A stretch of 64,000 nt of DNA, from NCBI RefSeq assembly GCF_001642805.2, contig NZ_CP016948.1, positions 3,038,001 through 3,102,000 on the forward strand, given 5' to 3'. This DNA comes from Serratia surfactantfaciens (GTDB lineage: Bacteria; Pseudomonadota; Gammaproteobacteria; Enterobacterales; Enterobacteriaceae). Shown in pieces: positions 27,568 to 39,125 of the stretch (position 1 is its first letter; each line of letters starts with the position of its first letter). The position numbers and the translations under genes are program-made. Under the pieces are notes generated by a model. That model saw only the letters and a program-made list of their open reading frames with translations, did not search any database and had not been told where the DNA came from.

Positions 27568-27568
<1 letters not shown>
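27353..27568 (-). CDS. ypeB: DUF3820 family small protein YpeB
   Basis: This 71-residue cytoplasmic protein carries the family core MPFGKYQGRVLIDLPEEYL and FARKGEFPKGKLG. The domain (also called a putative quorum-sensing-regulated virulence factor domain) has no proven role. Its ATG overlaps the ligA stop codon by one base, so it is translated with ligA, as in E. coli. Confidence 0.9.
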
Positions 27569-29592
<2,024 letters not shown>

Positions 29593-29604
29593 TCACCATC
29601 AAAG

Positions 29605-29632
29605 ATAAAAAACCCCCGGCTAGCGGGGGCTT
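29605..29632 (-). terminator. Terminator between zipA and ligA
   Basis: CCCCC and GGGGG flank GGCTAGC, and on the minus strand six T follow. It lies between the zipA stop and the ligA start, so part of the zipA transcripts should end here and ligA likely has its own promoter. Confidence 0.8.
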
Positions 29633-29668
29633 TGTTGTTACGGATGTTCAGTGCGCGCGGCAACCCGG

Positions 29669-30694
29669 TCAGGCGTTGTTTTCCAACACTTCACGGATGC
29701 GCGCTTTGTAGGTTTCCAGCTTCTGCGGCGTCATCATGCGGCGCTCGTCGTCCAGCACCACGCCGCCCACGTCGTCGGCGATGCGCTGCGCCGACTGCAG
29801 CATCAGCTTGAAGTTCTGATTGGCGTCGCCGTAAGACGGCACCATCATGAACATCGACACGCCCGGCGTGGAGAAGTCGGACATCATGTCAGGATCGAAC
29901 GATCCCGGCTTGACCATGTTCGCCAGGCTGAACAGCACCGGGCCGCTGCCGGCCGGGCTGATATGGCGGTGGAAGATGCCCATCTCGCCAAACTGGAAGC
30001 CCGCCTGCAACACGCTCTGCAGCAGCACTTCGCCGCCGATCACGCCGCCCTGATGGGCCGCGACGTGCAGCACCAGCACGGTCTCTTTCAGCTTAGCCGG
30101 AATTGGCGCAACCGCCGGCTGTTGTGGCTGCGGCGCAGGTTCCTGCGCCGGCTTCGCTGCCGGCGCGGGCTGCACAGGGGCCGGTTCGGCGTGGAATGCC
30201 GGTTCCGCCACCTGCGGCGCCTCATGTTCATGCGGCAGATCGTCGACGCGCGGCTCGCGGCGCGCGGCCGGTTGCGGTTGCTGCGGCTCGGCCTGTTCTT
30301 CGTCCGGCGCGTAGTTGTTCAGCAGGATGTCATCATACTCCGGCCGCTGAGACAGCGGAGGCGGTGTCTGATGAGCGGCCGGCTGAACGGCGCGGGGCGC
30401 TGGCGCAGCCGCCGGAGCGGGCTTCGGCGCGGCCACGGGTTCTTCGCGTGCGGCATCGAAATGGCCGAATGACGGCTCGTCTTGCGGGTGAGCGGCGCGC
30501 ACGCGCACCTCACCGACGCCTTCTTCGAGATCGTCGATCGGAGTTTGTTCACGTTCCTTTTGGGAACGTTTGGCTGGGCGATCGCGGAAGAGCGCTGACC
30601 GTTCTTTGCGACTGGTCCACAGACCGTGCAATAACAGCGCTATTATGGCGATCGCGCCAACAACGATTAATATCAGACGCAAATCCTGCATCAT
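29669..30694 (-). CDS. zipA: Cell division protein ZipA
   Basis: The 341-residue divisome protein ties FtsZ to the inner membrane. It has one N-terminal membrane helix ([20 protein letters not shown]), a short basic stretch, a long proline/glutamine/alanine-rich linker (about residues 80-200), and the C-terminal FtsZ-binding domain beginning at [14 protein letters not shown]. The start MMQDLRLIL equals that of the E. coli protein. It is divergent from cysZ. Confidence 0.97.
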   Translation of the reverse strand: MMQDLRLILIVVGAIAIIALLLHGLWTSRKERSALFRDRPAKRSQKEREQTPIDDLEEGVGEVRVRAAHPQDEPSFGHFDAAREEPVAAPKPAPAAAPAPRAVQPAAHQTPPPLSQRPEYDDILLNNYAPDEEQAEPQQPQPAARREPRVDDLPHEHEAPQVAEPAFHAEPAPVQPAPAAKPAQEPAPQPQQPAVAPIPAKLKETVLVLHVAAHQGGVIGGEVLLQSVLQAGFQFGEMGIFHRHISPAGSGPVLFSLANMVKPGSFDPDMMSDFSTPGVSMFMMVPSYGDANQNFKLMLQSAQRIADDVGGVVLDDERRMMTPQKLETYKARIREVLENNA

Positions 30695-30915
30695 TGCTAT
30701 CTCTGTTGTTCCAATACATTGCCACCGCGGCAAACATTCACTCTTTAACTCTATTTGCCCGCGCACACAAGTGCAAGTCCGTGCTGAACTTTATGCCAAT
30801 AAAGATGATTATACTGCCTTTTTCTGCTGGTTTTTCAGCCAACCCTACCCTAGCCAGTGGAAAATCATCCCTATATGATAATGATGCCTGTTCAGACAAC
30901 GAGATAACTTAAGAT

Positions 30916-31674
30916 ATGTCCTATACGCAGCCCCCTTCCCGCCCGACCAGCGGCATTCACTATTTTGCCGAAGGCTGGCGCCTGATTTCACGCCCGGGGA
31001 TTAAACGCTATGTGGTCCTGCCGTTGCTGGTCAACGTGCTGCTGATGGGCTCCGCTTTCTGGTGGCTGTTCAGCCGGCTCGGCGACTGGATCCCGGCGAT
31101 GATGAGCCACGTGCCCGACTGGCTGCAATGGTTGAGCTACCTGCTGTGGCCGCTGGCGGTCGTTTCGGTGCTGCTGGTGTTCAGCTATCTGTTCAGCACC
31201 ATCACCAATCTTATTGCCGCGCCGTTCTGCGGCCTGCTGGCGGAACAGCTCGAAGGCAGCCTGACCGGCAAACCGCTGCCGGACACCGGCCTGCTCGGCA
31301 TCGCCAAAGATCTGCCGCGCATCATGGCGCGCGAATGGCGCAAGCTGATGTATTACCTGCCGCGCGCGCTGCTGCTGCTGGCGCTGTATTTCGTGCCCGG
31401 CATCGGTCAGACGGTGGCGCCGGTGCTGTGGTTCCTGTTCAGCGCCTGGATGCTGGCGATCCAGTATTGCGACTACCCGTTCGACAACCACAAGGTGAGC
31501 TTTGCCGACATGCGCCGCGCCTTGCGCCAGCACAAAACCGACAACCTGCAGTTCGGCGCGCTGGTCAGCCTGTTCACCATGATCCCAATCCTCAATCTGG
31601 TGATCCTGCCGGTCGCCGTCTGCGGCGCCACCGCGATGTGGGTCGATCGCTACCGCTCGCAATTCGTCCGATAA
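30916..31674 (+). CDS. cysZ: Sulfate transporter CysZ
   Basis: This 252-residue inner-membrane protein (four hydrophobic segments, with [19 protein letters not shown] and [10 protein letters not shown] as conserved stretches) is the CysZ sulfate permease feeding cysteine synthesis. It sits directly before cysK on the same strand, as in E. coli. The ribosome site is weak. Confidence 0.95.
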   Translation: MSYTQPPSRPTSGIHYFAEGWRLISRPGIKRYVVLPLLVNVLLMGSAFWWLFSRLGDWIPAMMSHVPDWLQWLSYLLWPLAVVSVLLVFSYLFSTITNLIAAPFCGLLAEQLEGSLTGKPLPDTGLLGIAKDLPRIMAREWRKLMYYLPRALLLLALYFVPGIGQTVAPVLWFLFSAWMLAIQYCDYPFDNHKVSFADMRRALRQHKTDNLQFGALVSLFTMIPILNLVILPVAVCGATAMWVDRYRSQFVR

Positions 31675-31714
31675 TCGCCGTTTTTTACCGCCGATAGCGC
31701 GGGAATTTTCGACA

Positions 31715-31733
31715 GGGCGCGCATTTCGCGCCC
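31715..31733 (+). terminator. Hairpin after cysZ
   Basis: GGGCGCG-CATTT-CGCGCCC is a perfect 7-bp stem followed by TTATCATT. It separates cysZ from cysK; the T-run is short, so termination may be partial. Confidence 0.6.
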
Positions 31734-31744
31734 TTATCATTGTG

Positions 31745-31800
31745 CTTAAAACTTATTTCCTAATAACATATAGATATACCAATTCTTTACTTCCCTGCCG
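31745..31800 (+). promoter_or_regulatory. AT-rich cysK promoter region, likely CysB target
   Basis: TTAAAACTTATTTCCTAATAA-type sequence and several TATA stretches lie 60-115 bases before cysK, where CysB activates cysK in enterobacteria. CysB sites are poorly conserved, so this rests on position and base composition. Confidence 0.35.
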
Positions 31801-31859
31801 GTACTGTTAGCGTATGCTTTCGATGTTCCCCACATTTTCATAGAGTTAAAGGACGGGCT

Positions 31860-32828
31860 ATGAGCAAGATATATGAAGACAACTCATTAACAATCGGCCA
31901 TACGCCGCTGGTTCGTCTGAACCGTATCGGCAACGGACGCATTCTGGCCAAGGTTGAATCGCGCAACCCGAGCTTCAGCGTCAAATGCCGCATCGGTGCC
32001 AATATGATTTGGGATGCGGAACAACGCGGCGTGTTGACCGCCGGCAAGGAACTGGTAGAGCCCACCAGCGGCAACACCGGCATCGCGCTGGCCTTCGTCG
32101 CCGCCGCGCGCGGTTACAAGCTGACGCTGACCATGCCGGAAACCATGAGCATCGAGCGCCGCAAGCTGCTCAAGGCGCTGGGCGCCAACCTGGTGCTGAC
32201 TGAAGGGGCGAAAGGCATGAAGGGCGCCATCGCCAAAGCGGAAGAGATCGTCGCCACCGATCCGAACCGTTACCTGATCCTGCAACAGTTCAGCAACCCG
32301 GCCAACCCGGCGATCCATGAGAAAACCACCGGCCCGGAAATCTGGGAAGACACCGATGGGGAAGTCGACGTGTTCATCTCCGGCGTCGGCACCGGCGGCA
32401 CGCTGACCGGTGTCAGCCGCTACATCAAGAACACCAAAGGCAAAGCCATCACCACCGTGGCGGTCGAGCCGACCGACTCGCCGGTCATCAGCCAGGCGCT
32501 GGCTGGTGAAGAGCTGAAACCGGGCCCGCACAAGATTCAGGGCATCGGCGCCGGTTTCATTCCGGGCAACCTCGATCTGGACCTGGTGGATCGCGTCGAG
32601 AAAATCTCCAACGACGAAGCCATCAGCATGGCGCGTCGCCTGATGGACGAAGAAGGCATCCTGGCGGGTATCTCCTCCGGCGCGGCGGTCGCGGCAGCGG
32701 TAAAACTGGCCGAAGAACCGGCGTTCGCCGACAAGACCATCGTGGTGATCCTGCCGTCTTCCGGCGAACGTTATTTGAGCACCGCGCTGTTTGCCGATCT
32801 GTTCACCGAGCAGGAATTGCAACAGTAA
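31860..32828 (+). CDS. cysK: Cysteine synthase A (O-acetylserine sulfhydrylase)
   Basis: This 322-residue PLP enzyme makes cysteine from O-acetylserine and sulfide. The PLP lysine is Lys42 (SFSVKCR), the acetylserine loop is [10 protein letters not shown], and the phosphate-binding loop is [16 protein letters not shown] precedes the ATG. The C-terminus is ELQQ rather than the terminal Ile that family members use to dock into serine acetyltransferase; this may affect the CysE complex. A strong terminator follows. Confidence 0.97.
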   Translation: MSKIYEDNSLTIGHTPLVRLNRIGNGRILAKVESRNPSFSVKCRIGANMIWDAEQRGVLTAGKELVEPTSGNTGIALAFVAAARGYKLTLTMPETMSIERRKLLKALGANLVLTEGAKGMKGAIAKAEEIVATDPNRYLILQQFSNPANPAIHEKTTGPEIWEDTDGEVDVFISGVGTGGTLTGVSRYIKNTKGKAITTVAVEPTDSPVISQALAGEELKPGPHKIQGIGAGFIPGNLDLDLVDRVEKISNDEAISMARRLMDEEGILAGISSGAAVAAAVKLAEEPAFADKTIVVILPSSGERYLSTALFADLFTEQELQQ

Positions 32829-32850
32829 TTCCAGCACTGCACAAATCGCT

Positions 32851-32878
32851 AAAAAAGCACCCTGCGGGGTGCTTTTTT
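32851..32878 (+). terminator. Intrinsic terminator of cysK
   Basis: AAGCACCC-TGCG-GGGTGCTT with A-run before and six T after, about 25 bases past the cysK stop. Confidence 0.92.
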
Positions 32879-33159
32879 GTGGACTGGATCAAACTTTATA
32901 GCAGTCCAAGATTGCTTTTGCCCGTCTCCTTTAGTATTTAACGGTGCATTATTTCGATGCGCAAAATTAATCACCCCCCGAGCCCGGTCAAGGCTGAATC
33001 GATTTACTCATCTGTCGCCGACGCGTCGAATCGGGCATAATGGGGAGCGGATTGGAACGACGTCTAAAGCCGAGTTTTTTGATCTGAAGTGCCTAACGCG
33101 TCGTTTTCTGTTGCATCAACGTTCGCCCCTGTCCATAGTCAGGCGCTATAACCAGGCAA

Positions 33160-33191
33160 GCTAAAGTCAGGCCCCTGGGCTAAACTTTAGC
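33160..33191 (+). repeat. Two-tier inverted repeat in the ptsH leader
   Basis: Outer arms GCTAAAG and CTTTAGC (7 bp) enclose inner arms GCCC and GGGC around CT. The element ends 36 bases before the ptsH start and has no T-run, so it may be an mRNA leader structure or an operator. Confidence 0.5.
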
Positions 33192-33227
33192 ACCACAACA
33201 TTAATCCAATAAGTTGGGGAAACATCA

Positions 33228-33485
33228 ATGTTCCAGCAAGAAGTTACTATTACCGCTCCGAATGGTCTGCATACTCGCCCTGCCGCTCAGTTCGTTAAAG
33301 AAGCCAAAGGCTTCACGTCTGACATCACCGTGACCTCCAACGGCAAAAGCGCCAGCGCTAAAAGTCTGTTCAAACTGCAAACTCTGGGGCTGACTCAAGG
33401 GACCGTAGTGACCATCTCCGCTGAAGGTGAAGACGAGCAGAAAGCCGTTGAGCACTTGGTAAAACTGATGGCAGAGCTTGAGTAA
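33228..33485 (+). CDS. ptsH: PTS phosphocarrier protein HPr
   Basis: The 85-residue HPr passes phosphate from enzyme I to the sugar-specific IIA domains. The active His15 is in NGLHTRPAA and the regulatory-site equivalent Ser46 region is [11 protein letters not shown]. It heads the ptsHI-crr operon; ptsI starts 46 bases later. GGGG lies 6 bases before the ATG. Confidence 0.98.
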   Translation: MFQQEVTITAPNGLHTRPAAQFVKEAKGFTSDITVTSNGKSASAKSLFKLQTLGLTQGTVVTISAEGEDEQKAVEHLVKLMAELE

Positions 33486-33531
33486 TCGGCCCGTCTTTTT
33501 AGTTAACACCAGTCAAGAGTAAGGTAGGGTT

Positions 33532-35259
33532 ATGATTTCAGGCATTTTAGTATCACCGGGCATCGCTTTTGGTAAGGCTCTCTTGCTGAAAGAAGACGAC
33601 ATTGTCATCAACCGGAAAAAAATCTCTGCTGATCAAGTAGAGCAGGAAGTCTCGCGTTTTCTGGCCGGCCGCGCGAAAGCGTCCGAACAGCTGGAAGCGA
33701 TCAAGACCAAAGCTGGCGAAACCTTCGGCGAAGAGAAGGAAGCTATCTTCGAAGGCCACATCATGTTGCTGGAAGACGAAGAGCTTGAGCAGGAAATCAT
33801 AGCCCTAATCAAAGATGAGCTGGCCTCCGCAGACGCCGCCGCCTACACCGTGATCGAAGGTCAGGCGAAAGCGTTGGAAGAGCTGGACGACGAATACCTG
33901 AAAGAACGCGCCGCCGACGTGCGCGACATCGGCAAGCGCCTGCTGCAGAACATCCTGGGCATGCCGATCGTCGATCTGGGCTCCATTCAGGACGAAGTGA
34001 TCCTGGTGGCCACCGATCTGACCCCGTCAGAGACCGCGCAGCTGAACCTGGACAAAGTGCTGGGCTTCATCACCGACCTCGGCGGCCGTACCTCCCACAC
34101 CTCCATCATGGCGCGCTCCCTGGAGCTGCCGGCGATCGTCGGTACCAGCGACGTGACCAAGCAGGTGAAAAACGACGACTACCTGATTCTGGACGCGGTT
34201 AACAACAAAATTTACGTTAACCCGACCGCTGACGTTATCGATCAGCTGAAAGCCGCCCAGAACCAATACATCACCGAGAAAAACGATCTGGCCAAGCTGA
34301 AGGACCTGCCGGCGATTACGCTGGACGGCCATCAGGTTGAAGTCTGCGCCAACATCGGCACCGTGCGCGACGTCGCGGGTGCAGAGCGCAACGGCGCGGA
34401 AGGTGTCGGCCTGTATCGTACCGAATTCCTGTTCATGGACCGCGACTCGCTGCCGACCGAAGACGAGCAGTTCCAGGCTTACAAGGCCGTGGCGGAAGCC
34501 ATGGGTTCGCAAGCGGTGATCGTCCGCACCATGGACATCGGCGGCGACAAAGACCTGCCGTACATGAACCTGCCGAAGGAAGAGAACCCGTTCCTCGGCT
34601 GGCGCGCCATCCGCATCGCGATGGACCGCCGTGAAATCCTGCATGCCCAGCTGCGCGCCATCCTGCGCGCCTCGGCGTTCGGCAAACTGCGCATCATGTT
34701 CCCGATGATCATCTCCGTGGAAGAAGTGCGCGATCTGAAAGGCGAAATCGAGACGCTGAAGGCGCAGCTGCGCGAAGAAGGCAAGGCGTTTGACGAGAGC
34801 ATCGAAGTGGGCGTGATGGTGGAAACACCGGCTGCGGCGGTCATCGCTCACCACCTGGCGAAAGAAGTCGACTTCTTTAGTATTGGGACAAACGATCTAA
34901 CCCAGTATACTCTGGCGGTAGATCGCGGCAACGAGCTGATTTCTCATCTCTATAACCCGATGTCCCCATCAGTACTTGGCCTGATTAAACAGGTTATTGA
35001 TGCATCTCACGCGGAAGGCAAGTGGACCGGCATGTGCGGTGAACTGGCTGGCGATGAGCGTGCTACACTGTTGTTATTGGGCATGGGGCTGGATGAGTTC
35101 AGCATGAGTGCGATTTCAATCCCGCGCATCAAGAAAATTATTCGCAACACGAATTTCGAAGATGTGAAGGCGTTGGCAGCGCAAGCCTTGGCACAGCCAA
35201 CGGCACAAGACCTGATGAATTGCGTCAATAAATTCATCGAAGAAAAAACGCTCTGCTAA
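33532..35259 (+). CDS. ptsI: PTS enzyme I (phosphoenolpyruvate-protein phosphotransferase)
   Basis: This 575-residue enzyme moves phosphate from phosphoenolpyruvate to HPr. The phospho-histidine is in [18 protein letters not shown]. The C-terminal PEP-binding barrel includes [13 protein letters not shown], and the catalytic cysteine is in GMCGELAGD. Length equals that of E. coli enzyme I. Confidence 0.98.
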   Translation: MISGILVSPGIAFGKALLLKEDDIVINRKKISADQVEQEVSRFLAGRAKASEQLEAIKTKAGETFGEEKEAIFEGHIMLLEDEELEQEIIALIKDELASADAAAYTVIEGQAKALEELDDEYLKERAADVRDIGKRLLQNILGMPIVDLGSIQDEVILVATDLTPSETAQLNLDKVLGFITDLGGRTSHTSIMARSLELPAIVGTSDVTKQVKNDDYLILDAVNNKIYVNPTADVIDQLKAAQNQYITEKNDLAKLKDLPAITLDGHQVEVCANIGTVRDVAGAERNGAEGVGLYRTEFLFMDRDSLPTEDEQFQAYKAVAEAMGSQAVIVRTMDIGGDKDLPYMNLPKEENPFLGWRAIRIAMDRREILHAQLRAILRASAFGKLRIMFPMIISVEEVRDLKGEIETLKAQLREEGKAFDESIEVGVMVETPAAAVIAHHLAKEVDFFSIGTNDLTQYTLAVDRGNELISHLYNPMSPSVLGLIKQVIDASHAEGKWTGMCGELAGDERATLLLLGMGLDEFSMSAISIPRIKKIIRNTNFEDVKALAAQALAQPTAQDLMNCVNKFIEEKTLC

Positions 35260-35308
35260 ACTTCCACGACACTGGAACGCCGCCCAATTTAATGCTTAGG
35301 AGAAGATC

Positions 35309-35818
35309 ATGGGTTTGTTCGATAAACTGAAATCTCTGGTTTCTGATGACAAGAAAGACACGGGCACTATCGAGATCGTCGCTCCCCTTTCTGGCGAAAT
35401 CGTCAATATCGAAGATGTGCCGGACGTAGTGTTCGCTGAAAAAATCGTTGGCGACGGTATCGCTATCAAACCGGCCGGCAACAAAATGGTTGCTCCGGTT
35501 GACGGCACCATCGGCAAGATTTTCGAAACCAACCATGCATTCTCTATCGAATCCGACAGCGGCATTGAGCTGTTCGTCCACTTCGGCATCGATACCGTAG
35601 AACTGAAAGGCGAAGGCTTCAAACGCATCGCCGAAGAAGGTCAGCGCGTCAAGAAAGGCGACGTCGTTATCGAGTTCAACCTGCCTCTGCTGGAAGAGAA
35701 AGCCAAGTCGACCCTGACGCCGGTCGTTATCTCCAACATGGACGAGATCAAAGAGCTGATCAAACTGTCCGGCAGCGTAACCGTTGGCGAAACCCCGATC
35801 ATCCGCATCAAGAAGTAA
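35309..35818 (+). CDS. crr: PTS glucose-specific enzyme IIA (IIA-Glc)
   Basis: This 169-residue protein carries phosphate to the glucose and related IIBC permeases and controls adenylate cyclase and inducer exclusion. The two active-site histidines lie in TNHAFSI (His75) and [10 protein letters not shown] (His90). It is the last gene of the pts operon, ended by a strong terminator. Confidence 0.98.
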   Translation: MGLFDKLKSLVSDDKKDTGTIEIVAPLSGEIVNIEDVPDVVFAEKIVGDGIAIKPAGNKMVAPVDGTIGKIFETNHAFSIESDSGIELFVHFGIDTVELKGEGFKRIAEEGQRVKKGDVVIEFNLPLLEEKAKSTLTPVVISNMDEIKELIKLSGSVTVGETPIIRIKK

Positions 35819-35832
35819 TCGCGGATGATCAA

Positions 35833-35865
35833 TAAAAAACGGCGCCCTCGGCGCCGTTTTTTTTA
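35833..35865. terminator. Terminator between crr and the two-component system
   Basis: CGGCGCC-CTC-GGCGCCG is a 7-bp stem with A-run before and eight T after. It suits the plus strand best and may serve the converging kinase gene too. Confidence 0.92.
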
Positions 35866-35894
35866 TCCCTTCGGGGTATCCCCATCTCGCTGCG

Positions 35895-37217
35895 TCATGA
35901 CGACCAGCGCGGCACGCGCAGAGTGATGATCAGCCCCTCTTTGTCGCCGTTGCGCGCCTCAACCTGGCCGCCGTGCGCCAGCACCACCTTGCGGGTAATC
36001 GCCAGCCCAAGGCCGTAGCCCTTGCCCGACAGCGCCGATTTCACGCGCACGAAAGGATCGAAGATGCTCGACAGCTTCGACTCCTCGACGCCCGGCCCCT
36101 GATCGCTGACGGCGATCTGAAACTGATTGTCGACGCGCGACAGCGCCACCGTCACCCGCTGACCGTGGCTGGAAAAGCGCAACGCATTACGCACGACGTT
36201 ATCCACCGCACGCCGCATCAGCTCCGCATTGCCCTTGACGGTGTACTCCACATCCGATTCGGCCTGCAGCACGATATCCACGCCGGGCACCTGCGCCTCG
36301 TAGCGCGCATCGCTCACCACCGCGTCCACCAGACCATACAGATCGAAATACTCTTCGTCCGGCAAGCTGCTGTGTTCGGTACGCGACAGCGCCAGCAGTT
36401 CGCCGATCATTTTGTCCAACCGCCCCGACTCATGTTCGATACGCTTCAGCGAGGTTTCGACGTTGCCGGCATTCTGCCGCGCCAGGCCGATGGCCAACTG
36501 CAGGCGCGCCAACGGTGAACGCAGTTCGTGCGAAACATCGTGCAGCAACTGCTCACGGGCGCTGACCAGCAGCTCCAGCCGCTCGGCCATGGTATCGAAA
36601 TCGCGCGCCACGTCAGACAGTTCGTCATGACGCCGCCGCATATTCGGGTACAGCCGCACCGACAGATCGCCCTGCGCCACCCGATCCAGGCCGCCGCGCA
36701 GCTGACGCATCGGGCGGGTCAGGTTCCAGGCCAGCACGGCGCTGAACAGCAAACCGCCCAGCCCGCCGACCCACAGCATCGGCGCTGGAATGTTGAAGAA
36801 GTGGGAACGCCGCTCCGGCCGATACTCTTCCCGCAGCCCGCGCACGTTATAACTCAGCCAGTACCCCTGCCCTTCTCCAGTTTGCACCCAGGCGGAAATC
36901 TCTTTCGGCATCCGCCGCCCTTCAAACACCGGTTCTTCCGGCTCAGGCGGCGGTTGGGTCATCGGCGTAACGGACAGCAGACGCCGATCGTCCTCCGGCC
37001 AGTCGCGCATCAGGGCTTCCAGCGCCGGCATGCCGCCGCTGCCCAACTGGGTGGTGGCGGAGGTCAGCAGCAAGCCGATCGCCCGCCGTGCCATGGAATT
37101 CTCCGGCGGCACATAGCGGTCGCCATAAAGAGAAAATGCCACCCACAAGGCCTGCGTCATAATGAGGAAGGTCAGCCAAAAGCCGAGCAAAATTTTCCAG
37201 AACAGTCTTCCGCGCAT
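35895..37217 (-). CDS. Sensor histidine kinase (EnvZ/CpxA-like architecture)
   Basis: The 440-residue kinase has two membrane helices (about residues 8-30 and 147-167) around a periplasmic domain of about 115 residues. This is followed by HAMP (NLTRPMRQLRGGLDRVAQGD), the phospho-histidine box HDVSHELRSPLARLQ, and the ATPase domain with N-box NVVRNALRFS and GKGYGLGLAI. The periplasmic part is proline/glutamate-rich (PPPEPEEPVFEG) and does not suggest a known ligand. It follows its regulator by 6 bases and has no good ribosome site, so translation is probably coupled. It occupies the crr-cysM gap that holds pdxK in E. coli. Confidence 0.9.
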   Translation of the reverse strand: MRGRLFWKILLGFWLTFLIMTQALWVAFSLYGDRYVPPENSMARRAIGLLLTSATTQLGSGGMPALEALMRDWPEDDRRLLSVTPMTQPPPEPEEPVFEGRRMPKEISAWVQTGEGQGYWLSYNVRGLREEYRPERRSHFFNIPAPMLWVGGLGGLLFSAVLAWNLTRPMRQLRGGLDRVAQGDLSVRLYPNMRRRHDELSDVARDFDTMAERLELLVSAREQLLHDVSHELRSPLARLQLAIGLARQNAGNVETSLKRIEHESGRLDKMIGELLALSRTEHSSLPDEEYFDLYGLVDAVVSDARYEAQVPGVDIVLQAESDVEYTVKGNAELMRRAVDNVVRNALRFSSHGQRVTVALSRVDNQFQIAVSDQGPGVEESKLSSIFDPFVRVKSALSGKGYGLGLAITRKVVLAHGGQVEARNGDKEGLIITLRVPRWSS

Positions 37218-37223
37218 GTCTGG

Positions 37224-37904
37224 TTACCGTATGCGATAGCCGATGCTGCGCACCGTCTCGATGCTCAGCTTACTGCCGGCCAGCGCGCTCAGCTTCTGGC
37301 GGATATTGCTGATATGCACGTCTACGCTGCGATCATAGGCCTCGCGCGGGCGCCCCAGTCCTTTCTCGGACAGTTCGTCCTTCGACACCACGCGATCCGG
37401 CGCGCGCAGCAACAGCTCCAGCAGATTGAATTCCGAAGCCGTCAGATCAAACGCCTTGCCCCGCCATTCGCTGCTGCGGGTAGAAGGGTTCATCGTCAGC
37501 TCGCCGAAGCTGATGGCGGCCTCGTCGTCCGCCTCTTGCGGCCGCTCTTCGAAACGGCGCAGCACCGCGCGCAGACGCGCCACCAATTCGCGCGGATAGC
37601 ATGGCTTGGGCATATAATCGTCGGCCCCCATCTCCAGGCCAATCACCCGATCGATGTTGTCGCCTTTGGCTGTCAGCATGATGATCGGCAGCCGGCTCTT
37701 TTTACGCACGTCGCGCAGCACGTCGATGCCGCTCATGTCCGGCAGCATGATGTCGAGGATCATCGCGGTATAATCGCCCGACAGCGCGCCTTCGACCCCC
37801 GCCTTGCCGGTCAGCACCAGCGTGGCGTCGAAGCCTTCGCCCGTCAGGTATTCGCTCAGCATGGTGCCAAGCTCCAGGTCATCGTCGACCAGTAAAATTT
37901 TCAT
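37224..37904 (-). CDS. OmpR/CpxR-type response regulator
   Basis: The 226-residue protein has a receiver domain with acidic pocket DDD at residues 7-9, phospho-acceptor Asp51 in MILDIMLPDMSG and conserved Lys in MPKPCYPREL. A C-terminal winged helix follows, with RSVDVHISNIRQKL and the ending VRSIGYRIR. It is first in a two-gene operon with the kinase. The start is the ATG before KILLVDDD, with AAGGAG upstream; a frame five codons longer lacks support. Targets are unknown; the closest architecture is CpxR/OmpR. Confidence 0.92.
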   Translation of the reverse strand: MKILLVDDDLELGTMLSEYLTGEGFDATLVLTGKAGVEGALSGDYTAMILDIMLPDMSGIDVLRDVRKKSRLPIIMLTAKGDNIDRVIGLEMGADDYMPKPCYPRELVARLRAVLRRFEERPQEADDEAAISFGELTMNPSTRSSEWRGKAFDLTASEFNLLELLLRAPDRVVSKDELSEKGLGRPREAYDRSVDVHISNIRQKLSALAGSKLSIETVRSIGYRIR

Positions 37905-38129
37905 GCCTTGCTCCTTCACCGATTTTCGTTATTTTCCCGCCAATTCCGCCGGCCCGCAGCCGGTTTTACTCAATCCTTACACATCGCTCTTTGCGTCTCG
38001 CCACCGTTATTGTGGCCGCTGTTGCGCGATTTCTCTACTTCAGTCAGGGGATTGGCGCGCGAGCAGGCGATAGCCGCCGCTTCGGCGGGCCGGACAGGCA
38101 GTCTGTAACAGGGAGGTGAGAAGGCGTTT

Positions 38130-38151
38130 CCCGGCGGGACGCGCCGCCGGG
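38130..38151. terminator. Strong hairpin after cysM
   Basis: CCCGGCGG and CCGCCGGG form a perfect 8-bp all-GC stem with a 6-base loop, 9 bases past the cysM stop. No T-run follows on either strand. Confidence 0.5.
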
Positions 38152-38159
38152 AGGGGGAC

Positions 38160-39041
38160 TCAGTCGAATACGCCGGTGGAGAGGTAGCGATCGCCGCGAT
38201 CGCAGACGATCGCCACCACGACGCTGCCGGGGTGAGCCGCCGCGACGCGCAGGGCGCCGACTACCGCGCCACCGGAGCTGACGCCGCAGAAGATACCTTC
38301 ACGCTGCGCCAACTGACGCATGGTCTGCTCGGCATCGCCCTGTTCGATATCCAGCACCTGATCCACCAGCTCCGGGCGGAAAATGCCCGGCAGGTAAGCG
38401 GGTGCCCAACGGCGAATACCGGGGATGCTGCTGCCTTCCGCCGGCTGCAGGCCGATGATCTGCACCTGCGGGTTCTGGCTCTTCAGGTAACCGCCCACCC
38501 CGGTAATGGTGCCGGTGGTGCCCATGCTGGAAACGAAGTGCGTGATGCGCCCTTCGGTCTGGCGCCAGATCTCCGGACCGGTAGTGGTGAAGTGGGCATA
38601 GGGGTTGTCCAAGTTATTGAACTGATCCAGCACCTTGCCCTGCCCCTGGCGCTGCATCTCCAGCGCCAGATCGCGCGCGCCTTCCATTCCCTGTTCACGG
38701 CTGACCAGGATCAGCTCGGCGCCGTAGGCACGCATCGCCGCCTGCCGCTCCAGGCTCATGTTCTCCGGCATCAGCAGCTTCAGCGTATAGCCTTTCAATG
38801 CAGCGATCATCGCCAGCGCAATGCCGGTGTTGCCGCTGGTGGCCTCGATCAGCACGTCGCCGGGCTTGATCTCACCGCGCAGCTCCGCCTGCTGGATCAT
38901 CGCCAACGCAGCGCGATCCTTCACCGATCCCGCCGGGTTATTGCCTTCCAGTTTGACCCATACTTCGCTGCCCGCCTGGGCGGCCAGCCGTTGCAGTTTT
39001 ACCAGCGGGGTATTCCCGATGCATTGTTCGAGCGTTGTCAC
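38160..39041 (-). CDS. cysM: Cysteine synthase B
   Basis: This 293-residue PLP enzyme makes cysteine from O-acetylserine with sulfide, or S-sulfocysteine with thiosulfate. Landmarks are the PLP lysine in NPAGSVKDRAA, the loop [11 protein letters not shown] and SSMGTTGTITG. The likely start is GTG (V/M-TTLEQCIGNTPL), which aligns with the E. coli start and has AGG 8 bases upstream; the upstream frame contains the cysA terminator region and is not conserved. It follows the cysPTWA operon after a terminator. Confidence 0.94.
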   Translation of the reverse strand: MTTLEQCIGNTPLVKLQRLAAQAGSEVWVKLEGNNPAGSVKDRAALAMIQQAELRGEIKPGDVLIEATSGNTGIALAMIAALKGYTLKLLMPENMSLERQAAMRAYGAELILVSREQGMEGARDLALEMQRQGQGKVLDQFNNLDNPYAHFTTTGPEIWRQTEGRITHFVSSMGTTGTITGVGGYLKSQNPQVQIIGLQPAEGSSIPGIRRWAPAYLPGIFRPELVDQVLDIEQGDAEQTMRQLAQREGIFCGVSSGGAVVGALRVAAAHPGSVVVAIVCDRGDRYLSTGVFD

Positions 39042-39077
39042 GATCTTTGCCTGTGTGTTGTTGATGTACGTAAAGTA

Positions 39078-39100
39078 AAAAGGCAACCCTGGGGTTGCCT
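39078..39100 (-). terminator. Intrinsic terminator after cysA
   Basis: GGCAACC-CTGG-GGTTGCC is a 7-bp stem followed on the minus strand by five T. It lies between cysA and cysM, so cysM may depend on readthrough or its own promoter. Confidence 0.85.
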
Positions 39101-39125
39101 TGAATAAAAGGGCAGCTAAAACCTA

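Larger units (their letters stand above)
32829..33227. other. Intergenic region cysK / ptsH with pts promoters (399 bases)
   Basis: It contains the cysK terminator, then AT-rich DNA with several possible -10 elements (for example CATAAT near 33038), and a two-tier inverted repeat just before ptsH. E. coli ptsH has CRP-controlled promoters in this position, but no clear TGTGA-N6-TCACA was found here. A 95-codon frame in this gap (from 32877) has no coding character. Confidence 0.55.

Noticed and set aside
32877..33164. 95-codon frame between cysK and ptsH
   Set aside because: It overlaps the cysK terminator and the pts promoter region and has no family or coding pattern.
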